28,932 bases of DNA from Ophiothrix spiculata. Lineage: Eukaryota; Echinodermata; Ophiuroidea; Amphilepidida; Ophiotrichidae. The position numbers were made by a program, and so were the translations under genes. The notes beneath the pieces are model-generated. The model was not told the origin of the DNA and made no database searches. It saw nothing but the letters and a program-made list of their open reading frames with translations. Each line of letters starts with the position of its first letter. Position 1 is the stretch's first letter. The stretch lies in the NCBI GenBank assembly GCA_000969725.1, contig JXSR01S018335.1. One strand, given 5' to 3'. Positions 1-9,372 of this stretch are shown here, in pieces.

Positions 1-1253
1 AAAGACAGCAGTTCACATTTAAGTTCATTTTATTTCAGAGTAAGTTTGTTTTTATATGTATAGATCCAGTAATTTTAATATAAAAATAGTACTGATTCGC
101 AATCAGAAATTCACAGTGAATTTACACTTTACACAGTTTCATATTGTAAGCAGCAGGAACTGTTTTAGTAAATATCTAACTTTTTTTCCTTGTTAAAAAA
201 CTCGTGACCGTGAATGTAGTTTCATTATGCGCTGGCCATGCTTGCAGTTACGATAACTTATAATAAGGAGATAAGAATGACCTGTCACATTGAAGGACAT
301 AACTTTGTACTATTTTAGTGAATAAAATAACAGATTCTAAATTGTAGAAGAACGTTCTATACCAGAATCATCGACATACGATATTTGTTTGAAAGGACAG
401 TAGGTTTAGCCTGGGTAGTTAAGCGGGTAACCAGGCTGTGGCATTACCGTAATTTTCGTCGGATAATCCGCTCGGCGTATAATCCGCAGGTACTCAAAAT
501 AGTTAGAATCAAAATCAATGAATCAATTAAAATCTCTATGATACCATTTGGAAACATGCATAGCAATGAATTATCTATAAAATACGCGCTAATACTAATA
601 GTTTTCTTATCATCAAAAGTATGATCGAAATTGGAATAGAATTGTAAAATTAATTAGGAATATTGCACCCCAGGTATTGCACCAACTCACCACCCCCTGA
701 AGTCCTTAATTTAGGACAGAACTCCCCTTGCAGTGTTGAGTCGAATATTTTTAAATCAAAGTGTTGTAAAGCCTTTTGGTCAGCTTGATTACCAAAACAG
801 AAACCAAACGAGTATAATTTATAATGAAACCAGTCTCTTCTTTCAATACGTATTTCAACAATAACGTCACTACGCACTTTTATTATTTGTCATATTAGAT
901 TTACATCCTGTAAACAGGTTTAATAGTGATTGAATTTGACATTTTCGCATTAGAATTTGTCCTCGCTAAATACTTTTTCATAAAACACATTACTACGAAT
1001 ACTGTATGTTGAAAACATGATCTAATTATTGAATATATAATGTACATATAGAGTGTATTCTTAATATTTCGATATTTGGTATTTCTCATGACGCGGTTTC
1101 TGAAGGGGAGGAGTCCCTTGCCAAATATCAGAAGTGATGCTCTTTTTGATGTTATTTTAAGGATTCATTAAAGAACATAATATTTTCTTAATCCTTGCCA
1201 TCAGTATCCTCGTCATATACCACCAATTCATGTCCTCTCCAAATAATTGACGA
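1..1253. other. AT-rich sequence without a recognised gene
   Basis: Short open frames occur on both strands but none has a recognisable domain, and several rely on non-ATG starts. A small inverted pair (agcctgg / ccaggct) lies near 408-436. I see no RNA gene and no convincing promoter here. Confidence 0.5.
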
Positions 1254-1540
1254 CATCACCTCTGGCAAATTGTTCGATAACCATCTTGTTTTTAAATTTC
1301 ACAAATAGACAAACGACAGATACGAGAATTTGTAGAATCGTTTGAAAACAGTATTAAGTTTTGAATATCATCATCTAATCTCCAAGTTCATGAAATAGTT
1401 AATCATCTCTGGCAAACTGTTAAGTAGTCTTCGTTAGTGTTTTTAAATTTCACAACAGACAAATCATGACAGATACGAAAGTTTGTAGAATCGTTTGTAA
1501 ACAGTGTTAAGTTTAGAATATCATTCATTCGCTCTAATCT
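1254..1540. repeat. Two-copy diverged tandem repeat (~145-bp unit)
   Basis: The segment from about 1254 is repeated from about 1401. Shared blocks, in order, are 'ctctggcaaa', 'tttttaaatttcacaa', 'gacagatacga', 'tttgtagaatcgtttg', 'aacagt.ttaagttt' and 'gaatatcat'. The copies differ by substitutions and small indels. The array runs straight into a LINE reverse-transcriptase tail, so it may be part of the same old insertion, but that link is inference. Confidence 0.75.
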
Positions 1541-1578
1541 TGCTTTTCTTGTATTGGTTTTTAATATATCGTCTTTGA

Positions 1579-1728
1579 GAGAACCACGTAAAGAGCTTCC
1601 AAACTAATTCCATTGACAGTCATAGTTTTTTCCCTCGAACAATACCAGAGTGGAATGATCTCAATCCAAGTACCATAAATGCCATAAACCAGGAATCCTT
1701 CAAATCTGCCGTTTTAAATGAAATTTAA
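1579..1728 (+). pseudogene. Non-LTR retrotransposon (LINE) reverse-transcriptase C-terminal fragment
   Basis: Reading + from just after a TGA at 1576, the frame runs ~49 codons to a TAA at 1726-1728 and contains SFFPRTIPEWNDL followed by AINQESFKSAVLNE. The pattern 'FFPRTI..WN.L......A...ESFK..L' closes the RT ORF of many Jockey/CR1/RTE-like LINEs, including animal elements that end soon afterwards. Everything upstream of 1579 is lost or interrupted, so this is a 5'-truncated dead copy. The exact clade cannot be assigned by eye. Confidence 0.65.
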
Positions 1729-1976
1729 CTTATTTTTTCGTCGAGTCGTGACATTTTTTTCTTCTTCATCAACATACGCCGTTTCATTGTCTCAATTAGA
1801 TATTGCGTTTTGCAACGTTATTGAGTATTTTGTAGATGTAGAGTAAATGTCCTCACAAACGGCACGAACCAACTGAAGATGCTTCCTCTTGAAAACGTTT
1901 CGACGACGATCACAAATAGACACGGAGGCATAAAACAACACCGTATTTTGAACATTTCTTTTGCAGTCTGCACAAC

Positions 1977-2531
1977 TCAAAAGTCCGTGACATCAATAAC
2001 AATTTCATCACGAAGCATCTGGACAACGAAGTCTCTTGATCGATTCATTGCTACCCGTCGCTTCAGATTGCATCTGTGCGTATTACTTCTTCTATCAATA
2101 CATTGTTCGCACACATTCTGACTACAGGATTCGCACACATGAGTACTAAGTTTATTCTGGTGCTTGCTGCACATTGTTGGCACTCTGACAAGTCTTTGGT
2201 TCACGGTCCCGCCAAATTTACGATTATACGCATCAAGCGCCTTCAGTTGTTCTTTTAAAGACTGTATCTGAAGATGCGTTTCTGTACATTGTACGCATAA
2301 TATGTTTTCTGAGTCGAAATGCGTGAATGATTGCGATGCATCAATATTCTGACACCTAGTACACTGTTGCAAATACGATCCTGATTGTGACTTTGGTTCC
2401 AATAATGGTGTTATTTCTTCGTGCGTTCTGGTCCCTATTTGTGATAATGTCTTTAAGATGCTTCTCACTCTCCTCACAGAGTCCCTTGTCTTCTCCATTC
2501 TGATAGTTTCAGGTGACATTATCACTGACAT
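1977..2531 (-). CDS. B-box zinc-finger protein (TRIM-like, lacks RING), possibly a fragment
   Basis: The 184-residue frame starts at an ATG. It carries two cysteine/histidine clusters: Cys57, Cys60, Cys79, Cys82, His86 (B-box 1-like), and CSKHQNKLSTHVCESC followed by Cys141, Cys144, His152 (B-box 2-like, residues 121-154). TRIM-family B-boxes bind two zincs and normally sit between a RING and a coiled coil in ubiquitin-ligase or scaffold proteins. No RING is visible in the first 55 residues, and the frame stops ~30 residues after the second B-box, before any long coiled coil. The last B-box 2 ligand looks replaced (His152-Arg-Cys154). After the stop another minus frame remains open (1792-1980) with more Cys residues, so a frameshifted remnant is possible. 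I judge the B-box identity sound, but whether the gene is intact is open. Confidence 0.6.
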   Translation of the reverse strand: MSVIMSPETIRMEKTRDSVRRVRSILKTLSQIGTRTHEEITPLLEPKSQSGSYLQQCTRCQNIDASQSFTHFDSENILCVQCTETHLQIQSLKEQLKALDAYNRKFGGTVNQRLVRVPTMCSKHQNKLSTHVCESCSQNVCEQCIDRRSNTHRCNLKRRVAMNRSRDFVVQMLRDEIVIDVTDF

Positions 2532-3340
2532 GTTGATATAAGGTAATATTGTTTTCTGTCAAATTCGTTATTTGTTTTTACTATTAATATTAACCGCCTC
2601 TCACTTAATATATGAAACTGAAGCCACTCATTATCTTTATTTGGAGGTTACTGTTAGTGTTTCCCTACGATTTTCCGGTCTAGTTAGACCATCTGTCGGA
2701 AATGGGTCAATGTGACTGATTGTTTGAAACCAGGGGAACCAGTCTTTCACTAACTTTTTCCACAAAAGGTAAACACGTGTCGTGCAACTATGTGCATTCT
2801 TTAAGTGACATTCAGTTTAACTGAATGTATGTCAAACATCCTTTCATTAATGACGATAGTTTCCTGTAGTTTTTAATCTTTTGTAAGAACATTATGTGGT
2901 GAACATTTAGTTTTCCTATTTGCTTTAAAGTTGTTATTTGGACATAACTTGTTACTAATGATGGAAAACACTTTTGTGTTTACCTTCTTACACGCCTAAA
3001 AAGCGCATCTATTGTGGAGGTCTTCCTATATGACGCCAGAGCTGATTGGCGAGTGCCCTATCCCAAGTGCCCTATCCAAGGTTATGAAGTTCGAAGTTGT
3101 TACAAAAAGAAATAATCTGCCCAATGACATCACTGAAATTCAGAATATCGTCCTCTAATCAAAATATTCCGGTCGCCATGATTACCGTAAAAATAATTTA
3201 TTTAGGTGGGTTAATTTCGGATTTTACAATCAAAATGAACGTATCCATATATAATTTGCAACTTTCAGATTCAACTTCTCCGTACGTCAACAATTATCCT
3301 AGTTTAGTAGTATAAAATCTGTTGTAAATATCTCATTAAA
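2532..3340. other. Intergenic, no gene recognised
   Basis: A short palindrome lies around 2807-2836 (gacattcagtttaactgaatg). A direct repeat of 'agtgccctatcc' lies near 3051-3078. Otherwise this is AT-rich sequence with no supportable coding frame. Confidence 0.5.
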
Positions 3341-3607
3341 GTCTCTGTCAGACATCACCGTATAGAGACTAAACGTACGAATTACGTACAAAAGTTTCAC
3401 ATATTAAACGTGTGCTAAACAGACCACCACGGTATGAATAATAAATTAAATGTATGCATAACGGACAAACCGTATGGATAACGCATGAACGCATGAACGT
3501 ACTGCTAACGAACACATGACGAACAATAATGTATGAACCAAAACAATAGTGGGATTAATTACGTTATGCATGCGTTGTGCTCTTAGTACGGTGGTGTGTG
3601 ACAGAAC
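3341..3607. mobile_element. MITE with ~28-bp imperfect terminal inverted repeats
   Basis: The left end starts gtctctgtcagacatcaccg, and the right end read in reverse complement starts gttctgtcacacaccaccg. The match continues inward imperfectly ('taNagagNa', 'acgtac/acgtaa'). There is no ORF of note, so the element is non-autonomous. A diverged copy of its right half lies in inverted orientation at 17757-17890, which confirms a dispersed family. No clear target-site duplication was found. Confidence 0.7.
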
Positions 3608-3718
3608 TTGAAATACAAGCGTTTTGATTTAAATCAGTTAACAATTTTGTTAATCAAGCGAAGTATCTATTTGTTCTCACCCTATAAAAGAGACCTGACA
3701 ATTAACGTACAGTAGATC

Positions 3719-3968
3719 GTCATGTGAGTGCAAGAAAGTCGTATCTGCAATAGCTGCCATTTGTCATAAATTTGGGATTACACATTCTTGGGGCAGTGGC
3801 TCTTGAAATGGTTCTTCATGTGACACCGTCACCTGAAGAACCATTTCAAGAGCTACTGATATAAGATAGGTAAATTTTGAATCGTTTTTCTCATTCTTGT
3901 GACAAGGTGTTGAATAAATATATCTTAGGGCAGCCATTGCAGATACGACTTTCTTGCACTCACATGAC
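3719..3968. repeat. Nested hairpin element (outer arms 39 bp, inner arms ~29 bp)
   Basis: The outer arms 3719-3757 and 3930-3968 are reverse complements with one mismatch in 39 bp (gtcatgtgagtgcaagaaag... versus ...ctttcttgcactcacatgac). Inside them a second hairpin has arms 3795-3824 and 3828-3856 built on cttgaaatggttcttcatgtg. The left inter-arm segment is shorter than the right, suggesting a deletion. This is probably a fold-back element or the remains of one. Confidence 0.85.
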
Positions 3969-3970
3969 AA

Positions 3971-4200
3971 GATGATCCCCTGGTAGAAATTAAGTACAAT
4001 TCTAGTACAAATTGAGTACAATTATAGTACAAGATTGGAATGTACACATTTGGAACATCATTCGAGTACATTTTAAGTACAATTCTAGTACAATGTTTGT
4101 TGTTCTAGAACTGTACTTTAGAGTGTTCTCAAATGATGTTTCAAATGTGCATATTCCAATCTTGTATTAGAGTTGTCTCGATTTTCTCCAGGGGATGGTC
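3971..4200. repeat. Adjacent inverted-repeat element with 'agtacaattctagtacaa' motif
   Basis: The outer match is gatgatcccctgg (3971-3983) against ccaggggatggtc (4188-4200). The inner arms are 4029-4062 (acaagattggaatgtacaca...) against 4131-4164 (...tgcatattccaatcttgt). The left half also carries three or more repeats of a 'agtacaattNtagtacaa' motif. It begins almost where the hairpin at 3719-3968 ends. Confidence 0.8.
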
Positions 4201-4939
4201 TATTGTCTTCTACGAGCGAAAGCGAACTCTCACTGCAGAGTGTCAGATCTCTGAAACATGCCAAACCTCAATTAACATTTCCAGAATCAAGAGCCATTGC
4301 TCCAAGAAGAAGGTCCATTTTTTAGCGAAGTAAGGACAGATGTGATGTCTTCATCCGCTGATCCTGAGATATATAGATATGCGTTCTTGCCCTGAGGTGT
4401 TTGGTTGGTTTGGTGCGGATGTTTTCTTTTTTAACAATTGACATTCAGAGTACATTTATCCAAGTTGCAACAAAATCTGCAACGCCTTAATCCATAAATT
4501 TTGCCAAAACAAATTCATAAAGTTGGCAGTAATCATTTTCTTTAATCCATTGTACATTCCACAATATAAAATTTTCCACAATATAAAATTTTTAAAAACA
4601 CAGAATTGTGCTTTAAGTCTCACACACTATTCTCTGGTAAATTAATAATTGGTGAATTAATTATCTATATAGACCAAAGATTAGTTATAGTAGGCCTGTT
4701 CAAATGTTCATTCCGTGTATGCATAACAATGTATTTTGTAATCTGTTGTGAAATATTTTGTTAACCCATTACTGATTCTATTCACTGGAGTATTATAAAT
4801 GGTAGCCTAGTGAGATTAAGAGAGTAAGGCCCAAACCATAGTCTGCCTTCCAAAAAAATTTTCGCTACCAAACATTTGGTCGCGACGTCAAAATGACGAT
4901 TGACTTCCAATAAAATAACTTCAACTTCAAGCGCATATC
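4201..4939. other. Intergenic AT-rich DNA with two small repeats
   Basis: There is no gene. A 17-bp tandem duplication (ttccacaatataaaatt, twice) lies at about 4556-4590. The segment 4718-4800, ending tctattcactggagt, has a diverged copy at 23143-23222, so it is a dispersed repeat end of unknown family. Confidence 0.6.
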
Positions 4940-5186
4940 CTATCGGTAGTTAGATTGTAATATGTACCCTTTATGCAGCTTCCCATATACTAGGTGGGGG
5001 TACACTATGATGGACAAATCTGGTGACAGTTTTAAGTGCAGGAAGAAGACCGGAGTACCCGGAGAAAAACCGGCGGAAGCGAGTATGGACTGAAAACCAA
5101 TGCACATACAGCGCCGGGCCTGGGGATCGTACCCACGACAGTGCAAAGCAAGGGAAGTACCGATGCGCTAACCCGCTTCCCGTTCA
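4940..5186 (-). mobile_element. tRNA-derived SINE
   Basis: On the minus strand the head reads GGGAAGCGGGTTAGCGCATC. A pol III A-box (TAGCGCATCGG, plus 5160-5170) and B-box (GGTACGATCCC, plus 5123-5133) are ~27 bp apart, as in a tRNA. The body downstream contains CTCCGGGTACTCCGGT, a core seen in many animal SINE-like repeats; I recall the motif but cannot name the family. The 3' end is placed loosely. The head abuts a LINE RT fragment on the opposite strand. Confidence 0.75.
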
Positions 5187-5296
5187 TTTAGGGTTCACCA
5201 TTGATGAAAGCCTTTCCTGGAATGAACAAGTTAATCAACAAAAAAGCTGCTTTTAGTTTATACCAATTACGAAAGGCTAAACAAGTTCTTCAGTAG
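5185..5296 (+). pseudogene. LINE reverse-transcriptase fragment, frameshifted
   Basis: The + strand frame gives HLGFTIDESLSWNEQVNQ. After a ~1-base shift near 5240 it continues KKAAFSLYQLRKAKQVLQ and then a stop. This is the familiar 'YLGV.ID..L.W..H........K....L..LR.A...L' region late in the RT domain of Jockey/CR1-like LINEs. Both sides are lost. It is a different part of RT from the fragment at 1579-1728, so the two need not be the same element. Confidence 0.7.
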
Positions 5297-5325
5297 TAAG
5301 CCCGGGGATTTGGAAATTTTTGAAT

Positions 5326-5418
5326 AAATTTGCATGTATGAATATTAATGAAGTGGGTGTAGCCTAATTTGCATAATGATGAATATAAATGAGATGGCCG
5401 TGTCCTAATTTACATATT
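5326..5418. repeat. Short tandem repeat, two and a half copies of ~41 bp
   Basis: Copies begin aatttgcatgtatgaata, aatttgcataatgatgaata and aatttacat, each of the first two followed by 'taaatgaNNtgggtgtNNcct'-like sequence. It lies at the outer left edge of the G/T-rich arm. Confidence 0.65.
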
Positions 5419-5429
5419 TGATGAGAAAT

Positions 5430-5885
5430 AGAGTATTTTAGGCGTAATGTAGAGTATTTTGGGTGTTTTTGTGTATATTTGGTTATATTGGGTACATTTT
5501 GGTCGAAGACAGGTTGACTATTCAATTATTTTGGATATAATGTATTGGAGAGTTTGTGATGTATAAATTGGAGTTTTGGTGTCAAAATAGGGTAAAATTT
5601 GAGGAATTTTTTTTTTTTTGGGGGGGGGGGTAAATTGAGCGTGATGTTGTTGAGTATTTGGATGTTTTGGGTAAAGAAGTGGAAATTTTGGTCAAAACGG
5701 ATAAACTATACGAATATTTTGGTGGAATGTCGAGTTTTTGTAAATTTAGAGGTATTTTTTAGCAAACTTTGGGTAAATTGAATAAAATATGAGTTATTTT
5801 GGATAAATGTTTGGTTTTTACGAATTTTTGGGGTATTTTGTGTTACTGTAGGTGAAAAATTAGTAAAATAGAGTATAATTTAGTA
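5430..5885. repeat. Left G/T-rich repeat arm of composite element
   Basis: This tract is dominated by variants of 'attttgggtaNattt', with a T13-G11 run at 5607-5630. Blocks match the reverse complement of 7840-8010: tatacgaatattttg followed by gaatgtcgagttt, and aaattgagcgtgat. A further match, gtttgtgatgtataaa, is in a different order. It is therefore an inverted partner of the A/C-rich tract at 7440-8060, degraded and internally repetitive. Confidence 0.65.
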
Positions 5886-5890
5886 ATTGA

Positions 5891-5948
5891 TTCGACGTGA
5901 TTCGAATACGAAACCTTCTGATTTGGAGTCAGACGCGCTACAACCGTT
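5891..5948 (-). pseudogene. tRNA-Trp-like sequence (anticodon CCA), degenerate
   Basis: The minus strand contains a perfect 5-bp anticodon stem and 7-base loop, TCTGA-CTCCAAA-TCAGA, giving anticodon CCA. It is followed by AGGTT and a T-loop TTCGAAT. This is the tRNA-Trp layout. The D-arm is shortened, the T-stem pairs at only three positions, and no acceptor stem can be formed, so it is not a functional tRNA. It directly follows a Tyr-like sequence in the same direction. Confidence 0.65.
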
Positions 5949-6017
5949 TTAAGATAGAACCACGAACTTTTCGAACTACAGTCGAACGCTCTACCGATTA
6001 AGCTACTTGGGGGCGAC
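5949..6017 (-). pseudogene. tRNA-Tyr-like sequence (anticodon GTA), degenerate
   Basis: The minus strand shows a D-arm, TAGCTTAATCGGTAGAGC, followed by an anticodon arm, TTCGA-CTGTAGT-TCGAA, giving anticodon GTA. A partial T-arm (CGTGGTTCTATC) lacks its 3' half, and there is no acceptor stem partner. No intron is seen, although eukaryotic nuclear tRNA-Tyr genes usually have one, consistent with a processed or element-borne origin. It lies between the polyadenylation signal of the minus-strand C2H2 pseudogene and the Trp-like sequence. Confidence 0.6.
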
Positions 6018-6065
6018 AAAATAAATGAGCAACAAGCACGACAAATGACCTTTTCTCAGAGTACT

Positions 6066-6071
6066 TTTATT
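6066..6071 (-). terminator. Polyadenylation signal AATAAA of the C2H2 pseudogene
   Basis: AATAAA on the minus strand begins ~9 bases after the TAG stop (6080-6082) that ends the C2H2/acidic pseudogene frame. Confidence 0.5.
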
Positions 6072-6079
6072 GATTCTCA

Positions 6080-7389
6080 CTAGATTCTCACTAGAATACG
6101 GAAGGGGGCATCGGGATCGGGTTTCTCAGCTTGGTTCTCCTCCATCTTTCCCTCTTCATCGACGCCATCCTCATCCTTTTCATCCGCTTCGTAGATGAAT
6201 AAGCCATCAAATTTACGGTTTAGGTGAAACCTACGTTATGCTACACGAACACTCCTGTGAGAATTAAAGTTTTTAAATTTCAAACAACTTTAATAGAAAT
6301 AATGCCTTATCCTGAGTACTTCTCTGACGGACAACGAAGGCGGAACACCGGATATGTTTGGCGATGATCCTCTTGATAGCTATACAGTCGTCGTCTACTT
6401 TCTTCAAATCGGTCGAGATATCATCGTGCTCTTCGACATCGTCTAGGTGTATTTGGCGCCACAAAAAAATCGACGTACAGGTCGACAAAACGCTTCTTAA
6501 CTTGCCAGGTAGACCTCTCGTGAGCCTTCTTCTTAGCTTTGACCTCAGCCATGCCTTTGCTGACGTATTTATCGTATTTTACATTTCTATATTCCTCGGT
6601 GTCGTTCATAGCCTCTTCTAATCATTGTTGGTAGGCTGGGTTATAGATATAATCTTCTTCATTCTCCTCCTCTCTCTCTCCTCCTCCCCCTCTTCCTTCT
6701 CTTCTTCCTCTTCCTCCTCCTCCTCCTCTTCATCTAATACCATCGCTATCAGCTTCCTCTTCGTCGGATTTGCTTTCACTTTGCCCTTCCTCGGGGTCTT
6801 CGTACGTGAATAAATCATCTAGATTGTGCAGGTGTTTAGCCACGATCCTCTTGATTGCTTTTCTTCTCGCCGCCGTTTATTTTCTCCATGATTTCACTAA
6901 AAAATTAAGTCTTTCGGATGCAAAGCCCAGATGTCATCTAGGTGTTTCTCTCAACACAAATGACCGGCGTACCTGTCGATGAAAAGATCCTTGACTTTCC
7001 ACAAAACTTTTTCGTTAGCCTTTTCCCCGGCCGCCTGTTCATCCATGCCCTCTCTGACGTATTTTTCGATTTTTTCTTTTCTCGATCATAGCGGCCTTGA
7101 GCCAGGATTGGTAAGCCGGATTGTCATTCACAACTTGAAGTTCATCACCCTTTTTACTTTCGTCGTCCTTTTCAGACTTCTCCTCCTCCTCCCCCTCTTC
7201 CTCCTATATCTCCGCGTTACTCTCTCGATCCATTTCTTCTTCTTCGGATTCGGGATCATCGATGCGTTCATCGTCATCGTCTCGCTCATTGCTGACGTCC
7301 ATGGGACCGTGGGTATTTTTCAAATGTCTCTGTAGATTGAAGCGCCTATTAAAACTCTTGTCGCACCGGGAACACGCGTGACGAGGCAT
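6080..7389 (-). pseudogene. Decayed C2H2 zinc-finger gene with acidic linkers and a duplicated unknown domain
   Basis: The minus-strand start is MPRHACSRCDKSFNRRFNL, one classic C2H2 finger (C-x2-C-x12-H-x4-H), followed by an Asp/Glu-rich segment. An in-frame TAG (7204-7206) interrupts more acidic sequence. A ~110-residue domain then starts NPAYQSWLKAAM (~7120) and includes KYVREGMDE, DLFIDRYA and AKHLHNLDDLFTYEDP. A pure Glu run (6660-6740) follows, then a second copy of the domain: NPAYQQ, a Trp-to-stop TGA at 6622-6624, LEEAM, KYVSKGMAE, KRFVDLYVD and AIKRIIAKHI. The C-terminus (LFIYEADEKDEDG) ends at 6080. At least three frameshifts and a ~110-bp insertion (6220-6330) are present. The family is not recognised. 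Its place between inverted repeat arms suggests it was carried by a mobile element. Confidence 0.65.
6655..6745. repeat. Pyrimidine-rich (CTC/CTT) microsatellite encoding a Glu run on the minus strand
   Basis: The tract is tcc/tct/ctt triplets plus a tctctctct run. On the minus strand it is the poly-Glu linker between the two domain copies of the C2H2 pseudogene. Its slippage-prone nature may explain one frameshift. Confidence 0.8.
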
Positions 7390-7439
7390 GCTGGAAGAGA
7401 TGTTTTACTGCTCTTGTTTATTCGTCAACCGCCAAGTTA

Positions 7440-8060
7440 TATTCTATTTTACTCATTTTAAACTAGATTTACCCAAAAACGAGAAAAAAATCCTTTCATT
7501 AGGCTCAAAATGTTCCAAACTGTGATATATTTCCTTAAAAATAGACTAGAAACAACTCGAAACGTTTAAAAATGAAATTAATTACCTATAAAATTAGGCT
7601 AAAAGCGCTCCACACTGAGAAAAAGTACTCTAAAAATACCATAAAACATGTTAAAACGCATTAAATTAGGCTCAAAATTTTCACAAACGAGTTAGATTCT
7701 CTTAAATTAGATCCAAAACACGCAAAAATCTTGCAAAACATAATCAGTTTTATTCAAAATCTCCCAAAGTGTCCCAAAACGAGATAAATTATCCTAAAAT
7801 GTTGTAAAAACTATTAAAATAAGCTCAAATTGCCCCAGAACTCTGATTCATACATCACAAACACCCATAAACTAGACATTCAAGTCAAAATATTCGTATA
7901 AACAACCAAATCTCCCCAAATTTTACTATATTTTATTCAATTTTAAACTATATTTGTCCAATCTTATCTTAAAACTCACAAAAAAACTCAAATATCACGC
8001 CCAATTTTCCCAAATTATACTAATTTTTTACTTTTTTATAACCAAATTTTACCAAAAACG
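7440..8060. repeat. Right A/C-rich repeat arm of composite element
   Basis: Repeated variants of 'aNaaacNccaaaat' and 'ttaggctcaaaNtgtNccaaa' occur about every 60-70 bases. Read in reverse complement, it matches the left arm at 5430-5885, best over tatacgaatattttg plus flanks. The two arms face each other across the C2H2 pseudogene. Confidence 0.65.
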
Positions 8061-8100
8061 CGCAAAATTTAACCGCTTCCGCTAATGCTTTCTTTATTCA

Positions 8101-8243
8101 AATTTGAACTTTCACGCCATCCGCCATTTTGAGTTTTTAAAATTTGAATTTTCCCGCCCAATCTCCATTTTGAATTTTTCCGTCCAATCGCCATTTTGAA
8201 TTTTTTAAATTTGAATTTTCCCGCCAGCCGCCATTTTGAATTG
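8101..8243. repeat. Four-copy ~38-bp minisatellite
   Basis: The copies start at about 8101, 8141, 8179 (truncated) and 8208. The core is aatttgaattttcccgcc, then about 3-5 variable bases, then cgccattttgaattttt. Similar 'cccgcc...cgccattttga' wording recurs singly near 18650-18705 inside the transposon-like element there. Confidence 0.8.
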
Positions 8244-8261
8244 TTCCCATCATGCCTCAAA

Positions 8262-9094
8262 CCGGAGGTCCCGGTGTACTAAATGCATGCCCTTACTAAT
8301 TTCTTCCAAGAAACATTATGCTTATTGCAAACATTCAAGTGGCAATTAACTGTAGAGATTGACTCCATATAGAATTAGGAATGGTTTAACTAATTTGTTA
8401 ACAAAAGCAAAAAGCTTTTGTTATGTTTTGCTAAAGATTTGAATATTTCGATTGGCGTGGAACCATGGAGATATCTTCTAGTGAGACTAGCAAGTGGGCT
8501 AAAGATCACTTGATTTTATCGCATGTGGTTTGTTGAGTGCAATTCACCTTTTAAACGGTTCTTCTAATTTGTTTTTGTCATGTTTGTATCACTTTGAAGT
8601 ATAGAGTTAACAGCACAAAATGTTTGTATAAAGTAGTCTGACAAAACATAGACAGAATATAATTTAATTCAATCTTTCTAGTTTTAAACACCCTGTCCAT
8701 TCCCTCTCAAAAATATAAACAAGTGTTAATAGATATGCGTCCTTGCTTTTCTAGATTCATACTCGCCTTTCTTTTTAATTTTCTAGTTCTAGGTAATGGA
8801 TCCCGTAAGTCAATGGTGATTATAATTTTTTTTTTTCTTGCATTTCGATGAAAGTTTACTGTGAATAAATTGTACATGAGTTTTGACCTTCTGGTCGCTA
8901 TACACAAAGACCATGTGCTTGCTTCAACTTAATTGAAATATAAGATTCCCTGTAGAAATATGATAAAGTATGATAACATATTTCATTTTAATTATTGAAA
9001 AGAGAAGTTTTCTACCTTTCACTTCCGGTGCACTGTACCTGTCATTATTATGTTTATGGTTTATTTCTTCCGCTATATCATAAAGGCAATTTCG
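8262..9094. other. Intergenic, no gene recognised
   Basis: This is unique-looking AT-rich DNA. A small hairpin, aaaagcaaaaagctttt, lies near 8403-8419. It ends where homology to the upstream flank of gene 4 begins. Confidence 0.5.
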
Positions 9095-9372
9095 GAATTC
9101 CCCAGAAAATGAAACACATTGGATCTTCCTGGTTTCAATTACTTTAAATAGCTCAATTGTTTCCTCTTTCTTTGCCATGAAAGCATAAATTTGCGAAGTT
9201 GTGGGTTTCATCTATGCATTACACTGCATTATATAAAACCATGTTGGTATAGACTTACTGATTTACTTCAGTTCCATTTTACAACGTTTGCTGGGACAAC
9301 AAACAGGAAAGTTTTTTGATTAAAACATACATTTCTTCTTATCAAAGTATGTATAGAAACTTTTAAATTAAA
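9095..9372 (+). promoter_or_regulatory. Receptor gene 1 upstream region with TATA box, conserved with gene 4
   Basis: TATATAAAA at 9230-9238 lies ~135 bases before the ATG. Upstream blocks such as 'atcttcctggtttcaa', 'tttaaatagct.aattgtttcctct' and 'aagttgtggNtttcatc.atgca' recur before gene 4 (20005-20130), so the promoter was duplicated with the coding unit. In gene 4 the TATA position reads 'atgtattaaa', a weaker match. Transcription start and any 5' UTR intron cannot be fixed from sequence. Confidence 0.55.

Noticed and set aside
385..624. 79-residue + frame near the window start
   Set aside because: It starts with TTG and has no recognisable motif; it is consistent with chance.
8924..9211. 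95-residue minus-strand ATG frame upstream of gene 1
   Set aside because: It overlaps the duplicated promoter region. The homologous stretch before gene 4 carries an early stop and different residues, so the frame is not conserved.
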